The notes under the pieces: model-generated
What the model saw: only the letters and a program-made list of their open reading frames with translations
The model's database searches: none
Told to the model about the DNA's origin: nothing
In this document: positions 10,228 to 20,695 of the stretch, piece after piece
How positions within the stretch are numbered: position 1 is the first letter of the stretch
How the letters are laid out: each line of letters starts with the position of its first letter
Program-made: the position numbers and the translations under genes
From: Anodontia alba
Lineage: Eukaryota > Mollusca > Bivalvia > Lucinida > Lucinidae
Direction of reading: 5' to 3'
Assembly (NCBI GenBank): GCA_964016985.1
Contig: OZ024835.1
Coordinates: 1,433,501-1,497,500, forward strand
Length of the DNA: 64,000 nucleotides

Positions 10228-11196
10228 AGCTAACTCTGTCATAATTTTTGCACCCTTCCAAAAGGGGTCTACTCTAAAAGGAAAGAAGTTGTCCCCACGG
10301 GCGTACATGATGCATTTTTTTCTCACTATGGCAGATCTTTTACCGTTCGTTTAGGTGGTCTCTTAGCAATTATAATAAACTCCTAAGACCGTTTTGCAGA
10401 GTAAACCGACCTGGGTTTTGAAAGGGAAATAAGAAAATTGTTCTATCTTTGAATCAGGATGAATCTCATAAAGGGGTGTGAGACAAGAATTGAAGACAAA
10501 ATGGCAAACATTGTAGTGAAGAAAAATTGTAAAAATGAAAGGTATGAAAGTAAATTGCGTTCATGGACTGGTGCGTTGTGTTTACAGCATTGTTTGTACA
10601 AACCAAAAGTGAATCAAAAGGTTGACAACCACAGAAACCTAACTTAGTTTTAATTTGATTTTCCTAAAAGACATAATACTTCGGTCGTTTTAATTATATA
10701 CCGCTAGTTATCATTTTCATTTTATCGCTTTTTTATTTATTTATTTTATTGTTATTGTTATTTTAATTTCTTGTGGCCAAGCGAAATGTAAATTCGGCTG
10801 CCTATGAGCTTAAAAGCTATCACCAAAACACATAAATCAATTGCATTCTAAGAAAAATTGTCGTCTGATGGTATGCGAGTAGACTTGATTCGCACCAGCC
10901 TTCTCTTCTGTGCAATCAGTGTCTAACGAATTTTTCAAATAAACGATGATTTGGCCTTTGCAGTTCGCGTATGAAAAAAATATAAGTGAAGCTGCCCAGG
11001 ATGCCATAATCACGAAGCACACCCCTTCCGAGGCACCTAAAGAAGGAGAGATGAGGAACAAATAATGACAAAACGAACGCTACATCCGACACCACTGAGC
11101 ACAAAGAAGAGCTTTAAACTAGTAGAAAAACTGCTGAGGACTAAAACAAGTTTTATTCGCGCAAAACCTCTGCCTTAGTACTAATCATCAGTACAG
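10228..11196. other. intron, no gene; KGA half-hairpin and an old repeat
   Basis: A KGA-type segment lies at about 10255-10300. At 10996-11060 a CATAATCACGAAGCACACC segment belongs to the degraded dispersed repeat also seen near 2180. The rest is unrecognised A/T-rich intron; short open frames here have no recognisable domain. Confidence 0.45.
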
Positions 11197-11475
11197 CTCA
11201 CGAAAACATGCCTATTTAATTTCGACCCCCTTAAACCCCACTTTTGTATAGTAAAACTGGGGTTTAAAGGGGTATACATTTTTTTTTCTTATTTCTGCTC
11301 AAAAACATAGATTGTGGGTACTCGTTAGAACCGCCTCGCCGAGGCGGTTCTAACGAGTACCCACAATCTATGTTTTGAGCAGAAATATGAAAATTATCAG
11401 AGTTTTTTACCTGAAAATTTTCAGGTTTTGGAGGTGAAATTTTCTTTATATTTGAATAGGCGTGTTTTCATAATG
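11197..11475 (-). mobile_element. HM1 hairpin MITE, copy 8
   Basis: Complete except for a changed first base triplet (CTCACG). The hairpin is near-perfect at GTTAGAACCGCCTCG and its complement. Confidence 0.9.
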
Positions 11476-11489
11476 GGCTCCAAATTACA

Positions 11490-11650
11490 AATTTACGTTC
11501 GATAGGGTCCTCTACCTCGTCAGTGAAATATCACAGTATAACACACATCAAAACAAACACTGTTATGAAACATATCAAAGGGCTCAGTGATGATCTAAAC
11601 CCATAACACAAGAAAACCACAAGCAGGAACACAATAGTTCCATTTTAACA
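11490..11650. repeat. dispersed repeat Y, copy 1
   Basis: The segment with CCTCTACCTCGTCAGT and GACTC/GGCTCAGTGATGATCT resembles 14883-15010, where it again lies next to an HM1 copy. Unclassified. Confidence 0.45.
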
Positions 11651-12463
11651 TGGTGCGGTCCAATGATTTGGAATCATCAAAAATGTCAACAGACATAGAT
11701 ATCAGACGCAATATTTTCAGGCCATTAACAATGTAATCTTATCAGAAGAACTTCATTTATTTGTTAGCTCCCTAATGGTAAATTTAAGTCGTTAAATGCT
11801 GAATAAAAACAGTAGCAGATGACTTGTTAAGGGGTCCATAGGCCTCCAAATTTTACATTTTATATGCGTAGCGCTAAACACGCCCATAACATGTACTTAA
11901 AGAAAATATATTTGTGAGATATAGCCTCACACAAAATACCATTTTCCTCCTTTGTCATAAGGTCTGCTCTTAAAGGAAAGAATTCGTTCCCAGGGAGCAA
12001 ATTCTTTCCTTTAAATGCAGCCCCCATTTTGAAAGCGATGCCAGGGAGATTTCTTTTCTAGAGTGTTCCTGGGTGTGCGTAAAAATAATTTCTTTCTGGC
12101 TACATTTGTACACGCTTGCATTTAGCGCCATCACAAGAATAAAAATAATAATTTTTCGGCTAGTATAAAAGCTCCCTAAATCAGTGAAACAAAAAAAATG
12201 TAAATCAAATTAAATCACTCTGATACAAACAAGGATAAGAGGTCGTGGCAAACACCTTCGGATACATTCGGCCAGAATATAAAGGAAATTTCTAGCAGTA
12301 TCATAAAGGACCCGAACAAAGACATAACATCAAACACCAACTCTCATGAACCATTTAGGTCGGCGTCGTCATAGTGCCAGACACCCGACCATCATCGTTC
12401 AGTTAAAGCGGAAAGCGAAGCCATCAGCTATGATTGGATTTAAATTTAAGTAATGTCGAAATT
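11651..12463. other. intron, one KGA hairpin
   Basis: Only the KGA palindrome at about 11965-12025 (AAAGGAAAGAATTCG and its inverse) is recognised. Nothing coding. Confidence 0.45.
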
Positions 12464-12810
12464 CAATGGCTCGAACGTCTTTGGGACCATGGAAATGTTT
12501 CGAGCAATAGGTAGTTCGAGCCACTGAGGGTTAATCATTGTGCCAGGTCAGGAAGCCAATTTCGATAATTTATTGAAGTCTTTTTGATCTTCTATACAAT
12601 AATGATATGTGGAGTGTATTCATTAGAATCGCCTCGCTGAGACGATTGTTTTGAGTACACACAACATACAATTTCATGATAAAATAGGAAATTTTCCGTA
12701 AATATTTGTTTTCTTGAGTTATTAGAAGAACTTCGAAGGAACTCAAGAAATGAGTTCGAGTTTGCCGTGGTAAAAGAGCCATCGGTGTTCGAGCTATTGA
12801 GGTTCGACTG
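12464..12810. mobile_element. pogo-like MITE PG2, copy 1
   Basis: The right end reads GAGGTTCGACTG then TA; the left end carries a degenerate complement with ATGGCTCGAAC. Inside is a copy of the shared hairpin module (CATTAGAATCGCCTCGCTGA, about 12620-12650). CAG...CTG ends beside TA suggest a Tc1/mariner-superfamily (pogo-like) MITE; the assignment is inferred. Confidence 0.6.
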
Positions 12811-12926
12811 TATGTAGTCTATTGCATGACATCTATGTTATATCTTATCCTCTTATGACTGGTAATAATATTATTGTGTTCTTCTAGATAAATGGATTTC
12901 TCATCAATTGTTAGAAATGTATAAAC

Positions 12927-13154
12927 CAGTTCACCCTAAAACTTTGTTCAAAACTGTTAGCTAAGGTGACATTAAATAAATGTCTTGAAATATGGCAAAT
13001 ACATTGATATTTTTTGCTGAAAAAAATTGAGTCGCTACTCACATTTTTGCAGCAAAAATATCAATGTATTTGAAAATACCTTAGCTGCAACACTTCACGA
13101 GTTTGTCATTAACGAGCTCGTTAAGCTTACAATGCTTCGATCAACTTGGCCCTG
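12927..13154. mobile_element. TIR MITE, family CSR, diverged copy
   Basis: Shares TTGTTCAAA at the left, the inner hairpin of a GCTACTCACATTTTTGCAGC segment, and TTAACGAGCTCGTTAAGCTT at the right with the better copies at 44094, 48349 and 51237. Confidence 0.6.
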
Positions 13155-13525
13155 GTCCTGATTTTCCTTGCCCACGTTCCTAGTTTCGTCATAAAAATCG
13201 TCACAACGTGCTAACCCATGCACAAGATGTTATCATGGTGCAAAATGAAGTCAGGCCATGACAATTCTAGATGTTTTTAATTTGTTTGTTTCATTCGAGC
13301 AACGGCAAGGAGACGAACTATAGCCATATAAGATAATAACCATTAACAGTTGTTTTCTCAGAAACCATGTGTAATGTGAGGACCTCAGGCGGAACTGTCT
13401 GATCTATTCCTAATGTTTCATCAAATAGATGACTGATGCAGATTATATTGGTTGCAAAAGAAAGAACAAAGACTTACCTACATAATCATGTCAGCATACT
13501 GCGAAAATATGTAGCATAGTAACAT
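13155..13525. other. intron, nothing recognised
   Basis: No gene or clear element. A segment near 13240-13320 resembles 56580-56690 weakly and may be an old repeat. Confidence 0.4.
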
Positions 13526-13770
13526 ATATGAACCAGTGCACGACAAAACCTACAATAAGACTTGTGCGACCAGCGAAGACTCAGATCAGCCTGCGCATCC
13601 GCGCAGTCTGATCAGAGTCTTCGCTGATCGCATGTGCCTTCTACAGCCTCCGGGCTATCCAAAGAAGTATAAAAGAGGACCCTCGCCATACTGGATGGAT
13701 GTACAGGCTGATCTGAGTCTTTGCTGGTCACACAGGTCTTATTGTAGGTTTTGTCGTGCGCAGGCTCATA
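13526..13770. mobile_element. TIR MITE, family TGR, best copy
   Basis: Long terminal inverted repeats of roughly 60 bp, from TGAACCAGTGCACGACAAAA to GTCGTGCGCAGGCTCATA, with GACTCAGATCAGCCTGCGCA next inside. The open frame across it encodes a peptide beginning MHDKTYNKTCATSEDSDQ that is a translation of the repeat, not a protein gene. A 23-base T run follows at 13863-13885. Confidence 0.8.
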
Positions 13771-14176
13771 TAATTATGTTGATTTGGGAGGCAGATGTGA
13801 TAAATATGAAATATGGAGCTTTGCAGAAATACGTAAAATATTTTTTTTTTCTGCATACACTGTTTTTTTTTTTTTTTTTTTTTTTGTGGGCGGTGGGGTG
13901 GGAGGAGGGGTGTTAAACATACACTTATGATATGTATGTATGTTTACAGGCATATTATGTAGTAGAAGTGCATTTTGGTCTGTTTACGGTTTTGAAAATA
14001 GCATGTCCACTGTATGGACATACCCTGAATACGGGTAGGAATTCCTCAACCATGTTTAATAAAAAATATAAATGAAGTTACCCAGGAAGTATCTCAATCA
14101 TGAAGCCCAACCTTCTCGAGGCACCAATAGATGAAGAGATTGGGAACAAACAATGACAAAAAAAGAACACAGTGGC
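13771..14176. other. intron with poly-T tract
   Basis: T run at 13863-13885; a dispersed-repeat segment (ATCATGAAGCCC, about 14090-14150) directly precedes the truncated HM1 copy. No gene. Confidence 0.45.
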
Positions 14177-14423
14177 AACCTTAAACCCCACTTTTATATA
14201 GTAAAATTGGGTCTACCGGGGTATACATTATTTTTTCTTACTTCTGCTCAAAAACATAAATTGTGGGTACTCGTGAGAACCGCCTCGCCGAGGCGGTTCT
14301 CACGAGTACCCACAATCTATGTTTTGAGCAGAAATATAAAAATATTAGAATTTTTTATCTGAAAATTTTCATTTTTTGGTGGTAAAATTTTCAGTATATT
14401 TGAATAGGCATGTTTTCGTAATG
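14177..14423 (-). mobile_element. HM1 hairpin MITE, copy 9 (one terminus lost)
   Basis: Starts inside the family at CTTAAACCCCACTTTTATAT, so about 30 bp of the terminal region is missing. Hairpin and the TGTTTTCGTAATG end are intact. Confidence 0.85.
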
Positions 14424-14554
14424 ATGCAGACAGAGAAGAACTGCAACAGAGGAAATGCCAAGGTACAGTCAGTAGAAAAGCTACTGGGAGGCTTAAACCA
14501 GTTTTATTCACGCTAAACCTCTCCCTTAATTCTAATGCAGCGCCCAATTACAGA

Positions 14555-14870
14555 TACAGACAGCACTGTTTTTACCTACACTCGATACAACAACAAAATT
14601 CGTTATAATGGCAATTTTACTGTCACGAAACCTTCGCTTAAGAGGTATCAGTTAGTCACAAATTAGTCACAAATTATGCAAGAACACTTTAAAGAATCAT
14701 AGGTTTTGGATATTTGTTAGAATTCTGAGGCGATTCTAACAAATATCCAAAACATATGTTCTATGAGAAAATAAAAACAAAACAAGACATTTCTTACATA
14801 CAACAGCAAATTCATTTTAATGGTAACGTCTTTGGGAACAAATGCTGTCGTTGTAACGAGGGTTCACTGT
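14555..14870 (-). mobile_element. pogo-like MITE PG1, copy 1
   Basis: Ends GTTGTAACGAGGGTTCACTG then TA; the left part carries ACTCGATACAACAACAAAA and TTCGTTATAATGGCAATTT. The inner hairpin is GGATATTTGTTAGAATTCTG and its inverse, another form of the shared module. Related copies at 31506, 32041 and 53155. Confidence 0.7.
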
Positions 14871-14882
14871 ATATGTTCAGTT

Positions 14883-15010
14883 TGCATAGTATCCTCTACC
14901 TCATCAGTTAAACAGCACAACGAAACATATATAATCACAAACACTGCGATGAAAGAAACCAAGGACTCAGTGGCGATCTGAAGCCAGACTACAAGGGAAA
15001 AAAATACGAC
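14883..15010. repeat. dispersed repeat Y, copy 2
   Basis: Matches 11500-11650 (CCTCTACCTCATCAGTTAAA; GACTCAGTGGCGATCTGAAG). Unclassified. Confidence 0.45.
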
Positions 15011-15023
15011 AAACAGGGCCACG

Positions 15024-15612
15024 CATAACGAAAACATGCTTATTCAAATAAATTGAAAATTTTACCACCCAAAAATTAAAGTTTTCAGATTAAAAATTCT
15101 GATGTTTTTCATATTTCTGCTCAAAACATAGATTGTGGGTACACGTTAGAACCGCCTCGACGAGGCGGTTCTAACGAGTACCCACAATCTATGTTTTTTA
15201 GCAGAAATAAGAAAGTTAATGTATATACCCCTGTAACCCCCTGTTTTACTATATAAAAGTGGGGTTTAAGTGGGTCAAAATTATACAGGCACGTTTTTTG
15301 ACTGGCCTCGGTGGCTCAGTTGGAGACCAGGAGGTCGCGGGTTCAACCCCGCCGAGGTCGGCAACATTTTTTCTTGGAGATTGATCATGAAATATTTTCT
15401 ACGGTCATTCTCTCCCTTCCGCTGATCCAAGAAGGGCAGTTGTCAGTTTCTGGCGAAAGAATGTGCACAATACTGGTTAACCGCTTAGAGGACTAAGCCT
15501 GCCCAGTAAACGTGTGGTTAGGTAAACTGACCGCGCTCGACATGACCCCATTGGGTTGACTGGGCCGTAAAACCTCAACACAAACAAACAATATAGGCAC
15601 GTTTTCGTGATG
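15024..15612 (+). mobile_element. HM1 hairpin MITE, copy 10, split by a SINE
   Basis: HM1 sequence runs from CATAACGAAAACATGCTTAT to the GGCACGTTTT block at 15297, is interrupted by a SINE, and resumes at 15591 to end GTTTTCGTGATG. Apart from the insertion it is a complete copy. Confidence 0.92.
15283..15605 (+). mobile_element. tRNA-derived SINE inside HM1 copy 10
   Basis: The head at 15303-15362 has an A box (GTGGCTCAGTTGG) and a B box (GGGTTCAACCCC), and its ends GGCCTCG and CGAGGTC pair like an acceptor stem, but most of the anticodon arm is missing. A unique body follows (TCTCCCTTCCGCTGATCC, GAAAGAATGTGCACA, GTGGTTAGGTAAACTGACC), then GGCCGTAAAACCTCAACAC and a short CAAA-rich tail. The element is bracketed by a 15-bp target duplication, at 15283-15297 and 15591-15605, with one mismatch. 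This is the signature of LINE-assisted retroposition. A 5'-truncated relative lies at 49162-49380. Confidence 0.88.
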
Positions 15613-15954
15613 GTTTGGCCCAAGCTCACCATAAACTTAGGCATGTGCACCGAGCTGGGCTGTATTTTATAATTTCAGTGTTATAACCAATTTTCAGGAT
15701 TTATATATCGCACTTGCAACACAGTATTGTCAGCATATTTTGTTCGGATATAAATCGTTTCTAATTTCACACGATTTCTCACAAATCATTGCCCGTATTC
15801 ATATGAAATGTTTCAATTTTGTTTTGTATGGAATTATTAAAGAAATCAATTGGTTCTTTTGGAAACGTTTCAAATGTCAATGCTTTCTAGAAAACGCATT
15901 CTCACCAGCTGCTTCTCACACAAAACAGTAATGTGAACCTCAAGATGCGAAAAT
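15613..15954. other. intron, nothing recognised
   Basis: No gene or element recognised; the short open frame at 15740 has no domain. Confidence 0.4.
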
Positions 15955-16170
15955 GTACCTTCGAGCATGTAAGCCCAGCGAAGACTCAGATCAGCCCGCG
16001 CATCCGCGCAATCCGATTAGCGTCTTTGCTGGGCGCGTCAAGAAGAACTTAACTCGTCAGCAATCAAACTAGCGCCTAGTGAAGACTCTAGATCAGACTG
16101 CGCAGATGCGCAGTCTGATCTAGAATCTTGGCTGGGCACATACGCACGAAAGTACATTTTCCCAGTTTGG
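15955..16170. repeat. GCGCAG hairpin cluster
   Basis: Two hairpins: one around AGCGAAGACTCAGATCAGCC (15970-16035) and one around CTAGATCAGACTGCGCAGAT with its inverse (16087-16130), between GCACATACGC-like and GTACATTTTC-like flanks. Similar clusters at 30240-30440, 42570-42720 and 49450-49640. Confidence 0.55.
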
Positions 16171-16549
16171 GCACATTTAATTTCGAAAACGTTGTTTGGC
16201 CTGATTGTATTATTCATGTGTGGATGGAACCATAATTGATCTCGTGCGTGTGAAAAGGCACGGGCAATCGACCGATATAATTTAACAGCTTCTACATCTA
16301 TGCAGACTGGTCACATACTTGCTATAAAAGCCCTACAAGATATATAGAATCTAAATCCAAGCAGATACGATTTTGACCAGTCTGCGCTGATCACCAGTTT
16401 GCACAATCCGGTCTGAATTTTTTGCTGCTCGCGAAAGCCAAGTTGTATTTTTCTGTATGGACGTGCTTAATTGACTCGCGCCGTATAAAAATATATCTTT
16501 GGGGCATATGCAGACAGCGAACATCCAGATTAAACTGCGCATTAGTACA
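16171..16549. other. intron, nothing recognised
   Basis: Diverged GCGCAG-type fragments around 16370-16410 only. Confidence 0.4.
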
Positions 16550-16745
16550 GCAGAGAATTTTGAACCCTTTTCATGCTGAATAAATTAAGATGTCACGCCC
16601 ACTTCTAATTTCCAGCCAGTCAGATTACTTGATCTGGGTTTTTAATAGAAATTCACATATTTAATGGCAAACAGTGCAGATCCAGATCAGTTGGCTTCTT
16701 CAGACTGTTGCTTAAACAGGGCATGTACAACAAGAGAAGGGTTAA
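16550..16745. repeat. dispersed repeat X, copy 2
   Basis: Matches 3875-4060: CTGAATAAATTAAGATGTCA, TTCTAATTTCCAGCCAGTCA, then a GATCCAGATCAGTTGGCTTC segment and AGAAGGGTTAA. Confidence 0.6.
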
Positions 16746-16779
16746 GCAGGATTATTTGATAATTCTAGGGTAATTTTCT

Positions 16780-16895
16780 CCAGTTCTCCATCAAAGGGTA
16801 TGTTGTGGGTACTCATTAGAAGCGCCACGACGTTTCTTATATGTTCCCACAACAAATATTTGTATGAAGACATAAGAGTAACTATCCCAGAATTA
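16780..16895. mobile_element. hairpin element H4, copy 2
   Basis: TGTTGTGGGTACTCATTAGA followed by AGCGCC and a decayed inverse arm ending TTCCCACAACA; flanks read TCCATCAAA and GAAGACATAAG. Confidence 0.5.
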
Positions 16896-17413
16896 TCACT
16901 AGATAATCCTCCTTAGTAAATCCTCTGTTATAGACTGTTCATAGGGGGCGTTCTTGTCCACTTACAGTATCTACTATCTGAGGACAGTCACTTGGATGAA
17001 ACTGTACGGGTATTTGAACCGTTCGAACGCCTTGTGCTCTGGTGAAACTGTAAGGGTGTTCGAATCTCAGATGAAACTGTCCGAGTTGTCGTAGACGTAG
17101 ACATACGCTTTACGCGGATCATAGTAAAATGGATTTCCGGGGCGCATGCAGTAATAAAGGCCTTGATAAAACTGCACAGCGGCAGTTCGCCGAGCAAATA
17201 AAAAATCCCAAACAATTATTTTCAAAACTGCAATTACACGTTATTTTATTGCTGTTTGGTACCAATGCCTTGGTTGTAGAAATAACATTTCCCCTTTAGA
17301 CCCGTAATCTTTGTGTTAAGGCAACTCAGTGTTTTACTTATAATAATATAATCTTTATTCTAGCACAGGTATGGACGGTCTGGCAAGTGTATTTTCTGAA
17401 ACACATACGACCA
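16896..17413. other. intron, nothing recognised
   Basis: Contains two near-repeats of a GGATGAAACTGTACGGGT / GGTGAAACTGTAAGGGT segment (about 16992-17090). No gene. Confidence 0.4.
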
Positions 17414-17698
17414 ACCTTAAATGACTCGAACATCTTCTAGATATGGGGAGCTCGAGCCATGGAGCGTTAACAATGCGCAAAAATGCAGGAGGCAAATCGG
17501 GGGTAATTTAGGGATTACTTTTACGATCTTCTGTAATACTGGTATATTGAGTGTACTCATTAGAATCACCTCGATAAGACGATTCTAATTAGTACACACA
17601 ACATACATTTTCATGATGGAGTAAGATAAATCTTAAATATTTGTTTTCGATTTGTAAACGGTCCATCGGTGTTCGAGTCATTTACTTTTTATTGTATA
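17414..17698. mobile_element. pogo-like MITE PG2, copy 2
   Basis: Degenerate ends (TTAAATGACTCGAACATC; GTTCGAGTCATTTACTTTTT). The inner hairpin has ACTCATTAGAATCACCTCGA and its inverse (about 17555-17600), followed by ACAACATACATTTTCATGAT as in copy 1. Confidence 0.6.
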
Positions 17699-17984
17699 TA
17701 ATAGTTTGGTCTTAGCAATTAAATAGTTTGTTCGTAGTAATAACGTTCCTACTTGAATACCAAATTATTATTCATTACACAGTGAAAACCAGAAATGCTT
17801 GATGAACGCACTGAAATTACGGGAATTGAAACTCCACAGGTCTGCGGAGACTGATGTACAGATACTATGAGCGGGTGTAAGGTTTTTAGTTTTAAAGGGG
17901 ACAATATACACTCGGTAGAATTTCCACCATTTTTATAAGGAAAATAACTTTTGTAGCTTCCTTTTTGCGTTCCTGCACATCAGT

Positions 17985-18080
17985 CCCATCTGAAGATGGG
18001 TCTATTCTAAAAGGAAAGAATTTGCTTCCATGGGGAGCAAATTCCTTCCTTTTAGAGAAGACCCTTTTTCAGAAGGGGAC
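17985..18080. repeat. KGA hairpin
   Basis: Near-perfect palindrome: AAAGGAAAGAATTTGCTTCC facing GGGAGCAAATTCCTTCCTTT. Confidence 0.65.
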
Positions 18081-18132
18081 AAAGAAAATTTACTCCCCAT
18101 GGAATTGTGTTTATTCCCTTTAACATAATTAT

Positions 18133-18275
18133 TCTTATAACTGAAAGAATTAATAACTGAAATAATATGGATTCTATAACTGAAATAATACGGGATTCGA
18201 TAACTGAAATAATATGGATTCGATAACCGAAAAAATACGGACTCGATAACTGAAATAATATGGATTCTATTCCGT
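18133..18275. repeat. tandem array, about 23-25 bp unit
   Basis: About five units of the type GATTCTATAACTGAAATAAT, with two more outlying units at 18528-18575. Between them is unrecognised intron. No coding. Confidence 0.7.
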
Positions 18276-18840
18276 TCAGAATCAGCTGGTGTTAGTGCCG
18301 CGTTACGGCCGTAAAATGCTTTCCCGTACTTCAGTATTATGTAGTCTATGTTTTCCAGTCTTTTGTGTTCATTTACCCCATTTCGGGATCTTTAAAACTT
18401 GTATGAGAGTCACTTTTGATGCCTTTTTGGCCAAAACTAGCTAATCTGTTCCAGAAAAACGGGACAGTTATGCTGTTGTCTGTTTTGTGAGTGTATTCGT
18501 TACTCTCAAGAGTCCTTCCTTTCAGAAAGGATTGATAACTAAAATAATATAGATTTGATAACTGAAAGGACGTGGATCTGATTTGAAGTTGTTACATTTG
18601 CATACACGATTGGGTTACTTGTAGGCCAATATGGTTTATTTACGTAGCCAGCTACTGACCTCTTTCTCCGATTTCCTACCGGATGAATAATGATAATTCG
18701 GCATTGCCTTTCCATTGTTTGTGATTAATTTGTCTTTTATGTTGATGAAATGTTTTGAAAAGGACAATGACCTATTTCACCCCTGTTGTTTTCATTAAAC
18801 CTGAATCACCTCGCCGCCTTTGGCGAGTCCATTAGATCTG
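18276..18840. other. intron, nothing recognised
   Basis: Unassigned apart from the two outlying units of the neighbouring array. Confidence 0.4.
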
Positions 18841-18878
18841 ATTAACCCATTTATGCCGAGTGGACTTTTATCTCATGT
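18841..18878. mobile_element. AMP element, left part (interrupted)
   Basis: TTAACCCATTTATGCCGAG then TGGACTTTTATCTCA is the left end of an AMP MITE. Its right part reappears at 22907-23070, after the LINE and an HM1 copy, so a single AMP element has been split by about 4 kb of later insertions, with loss of roughly 25 bp. Confidence 0.65.
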
Positions 18879-19176
18879 AAGTAAGTATTTTATTAGTAAG
18901 TATTTTATTAACGTGTCACATGTCTGTACAGCAGATAAACATATGCAATAAAAGATCAACTTTACAATTAAGACACTCAGCTGGGATTACCAGCTTACGA
19001 GACACGCAATATAAAATGAGCATGGTAATATACATGTATAGATACACAAAATATATACATAGTAGAATTTATCACATAGCACAGTATAAAAAGAAAGTTC
19101 TAAAATATAGAAACTAGCATTAAAATTGCAATGTAGACGTGTTTAGTATTAAAATAAGATAAAATGATGAAGTGCA

Positions 19177-19755
19177 TTATAAAACACTTTTACGTCTCTG
19201 AAACATACTAAATAAGGTAGAAGCAACAATAGCTTGCATGTTTATATTGTTCATTAGAAATACCAATTTCTCTGTCGAGCTATAAGTATCAAAATCTCTA
19301 TTGCATAACTGTGCTTTGTGAAACAGCTTCCTCCTTATGTCGTCGTAGAAGGGACATTCAATAAAGAAGTGTAGTTCATGTTCAACGGCGTTTACACAAT
19401 GGAAACAAGTTCTCTGATCGATAGGGGTTTTAGGTCGTGCAAAACGCCCAGTTTCAATGTGTAATGGCAAATTACCACATCTAAACATGGCTAAAATGCG
19501 GCGGTGATCTCTCTGAAGTGGGATTTTTACATAAGACTCTAATTGTAACTCGTGTTTATACAGTCTATAGGTCCTAAGCTTATTGCCATTTTCATGATCG
19601 GCATCATTAAATAAGTTCGTTCTCCAAGTTTGTTTATCTATTTCAATTAATCGTGATTTGCACAGCTTAATCGCATCTGTAACACAAACAGTAGTTTGTT
19701 CAAATAAGTGCAACAAACCGATATCCTGCGCAAATTTTAAGAACCGTTTTTCCCA
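19177..19755 (-). pseudogene. LINE ORF2, C-terminal zinc-knuckle part
   Basis: In frame with the preceding segment across a single TGA at about 19754-19756. It carries the CCHC-like knuckle: CFHC followed by EHELHFFIECP. It ends at the natural stop after QRRKSVL. This region of such LINEs is thought to aid RNA binding. Confidence 0.8.
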
Positions 19756-20298
19756 TCATCTACCATGAGTTTTAGACCAGGTGAAGATGTTTTTCACTAT
19801 TCGATTGTCAGTGATATTCGTAAGTTTAAAAAACAAACGACAGCATTCCACCTTCTGTTTGACAAAACAGTCGGTCCAGCCCATGTCTCCTCTAGTAGCT
19901 ATATTGGCAGCATTTTTACCAACACCTAAGAAGTACCTGCAAGCTTTATTTTGCACGGTATTAATTTTACTATGATTAGACAAACCCCAGATACCCGAAC
20001 AGTAATACAAAATAGGCTCTACAAGTGAGGTGTATAGTTTTGTAAAAACATCATAAGCCATACCCACTGAGCGTTTAAATTTGGCATATAAAGCAGACAG
20101 GGCTCGACTTGCGGACTTTGCCAATTCAGTGGTGGCATATTTTAAGTCTAAATGTTCTTGGAACCACAGCCCAAGGTACTTGTATTTATCTGTTAGTTCA
20201 ATGTTTAGGTCTCCACACTCAAACACTTTATTACTACGTGTTACTGACATAGGCCTAAAGTGTACAATTTTGGTTTTGTTACTATTTACAGACAATCT
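19756..20298 (-). pseudogene. LINE ORF2, thumb and connector
   Basis: Separated from the catalytic palm by one TAG (a TGG changed to TAG at about 20296-20298). It contains NKTKIVHF, KYKYLGLWF and ILYYCSGIWG, typical of the region following the YADD box in CR1/Jockey-like elements. Confidence 0.85.
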
Positions 20299-20695
20299 CT
20301 ACTTACTACACCATTCATGAAGTTTGTTTAACATCAGCTGGAGAGAGTCAGCATCAGGTGCTATCAGCGCAATATCATCCGCGTACAAAAAAATTGATAT
20401 CTGCACTTCATCAATGTCGATACCGAGATTCATCTGCTTAATTTCAATAGCTAGATCATTGATATAAAGGGAGAATAATGTCGGGGAAAGTTTACAACCC
20501 TGTTTCACTCCTTGCGATACGTCTATAGTGGGAGTTAAGTAATCATTCACTTTAACAACGCACTGGACTTCGGTATATAGTGATTGTACTGCGTTCAAAA
20601 TCTTTCCCTTTACGCCCAAAGAGATAAGTTTATACCACAGACAGTCTCTTTGGACTGTATCAAACGCTTTCTTTGCGTCTACAAAACAAACAAAA
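20299..20695 (-). pseudogene. LINE ORF2, reverse transcriptase palm
   Basis: Contains the first catalytic aspartate in FVDAKKAFDTV (about 20670), GVKQGCKLSPTLFSLYIND and FLYADDIALIAP. A frameshift near 20690-20705 separates it from the upstream endonuclease frame. Confidence 0.88.

Noticed and set aside
13536..13916. 126-codon frame (SEDSDQPAHPRSLIRVF)
   Set aside because: Entirely inside a TGR MITE and the following poly-T tract.
15303..15362. tRNA gene
   Set aside because: Both polymerase III boxes and an acceptor-like stem are present, but the anticodon arm is mostly missing and a SINE body with target duplications surrounds it.
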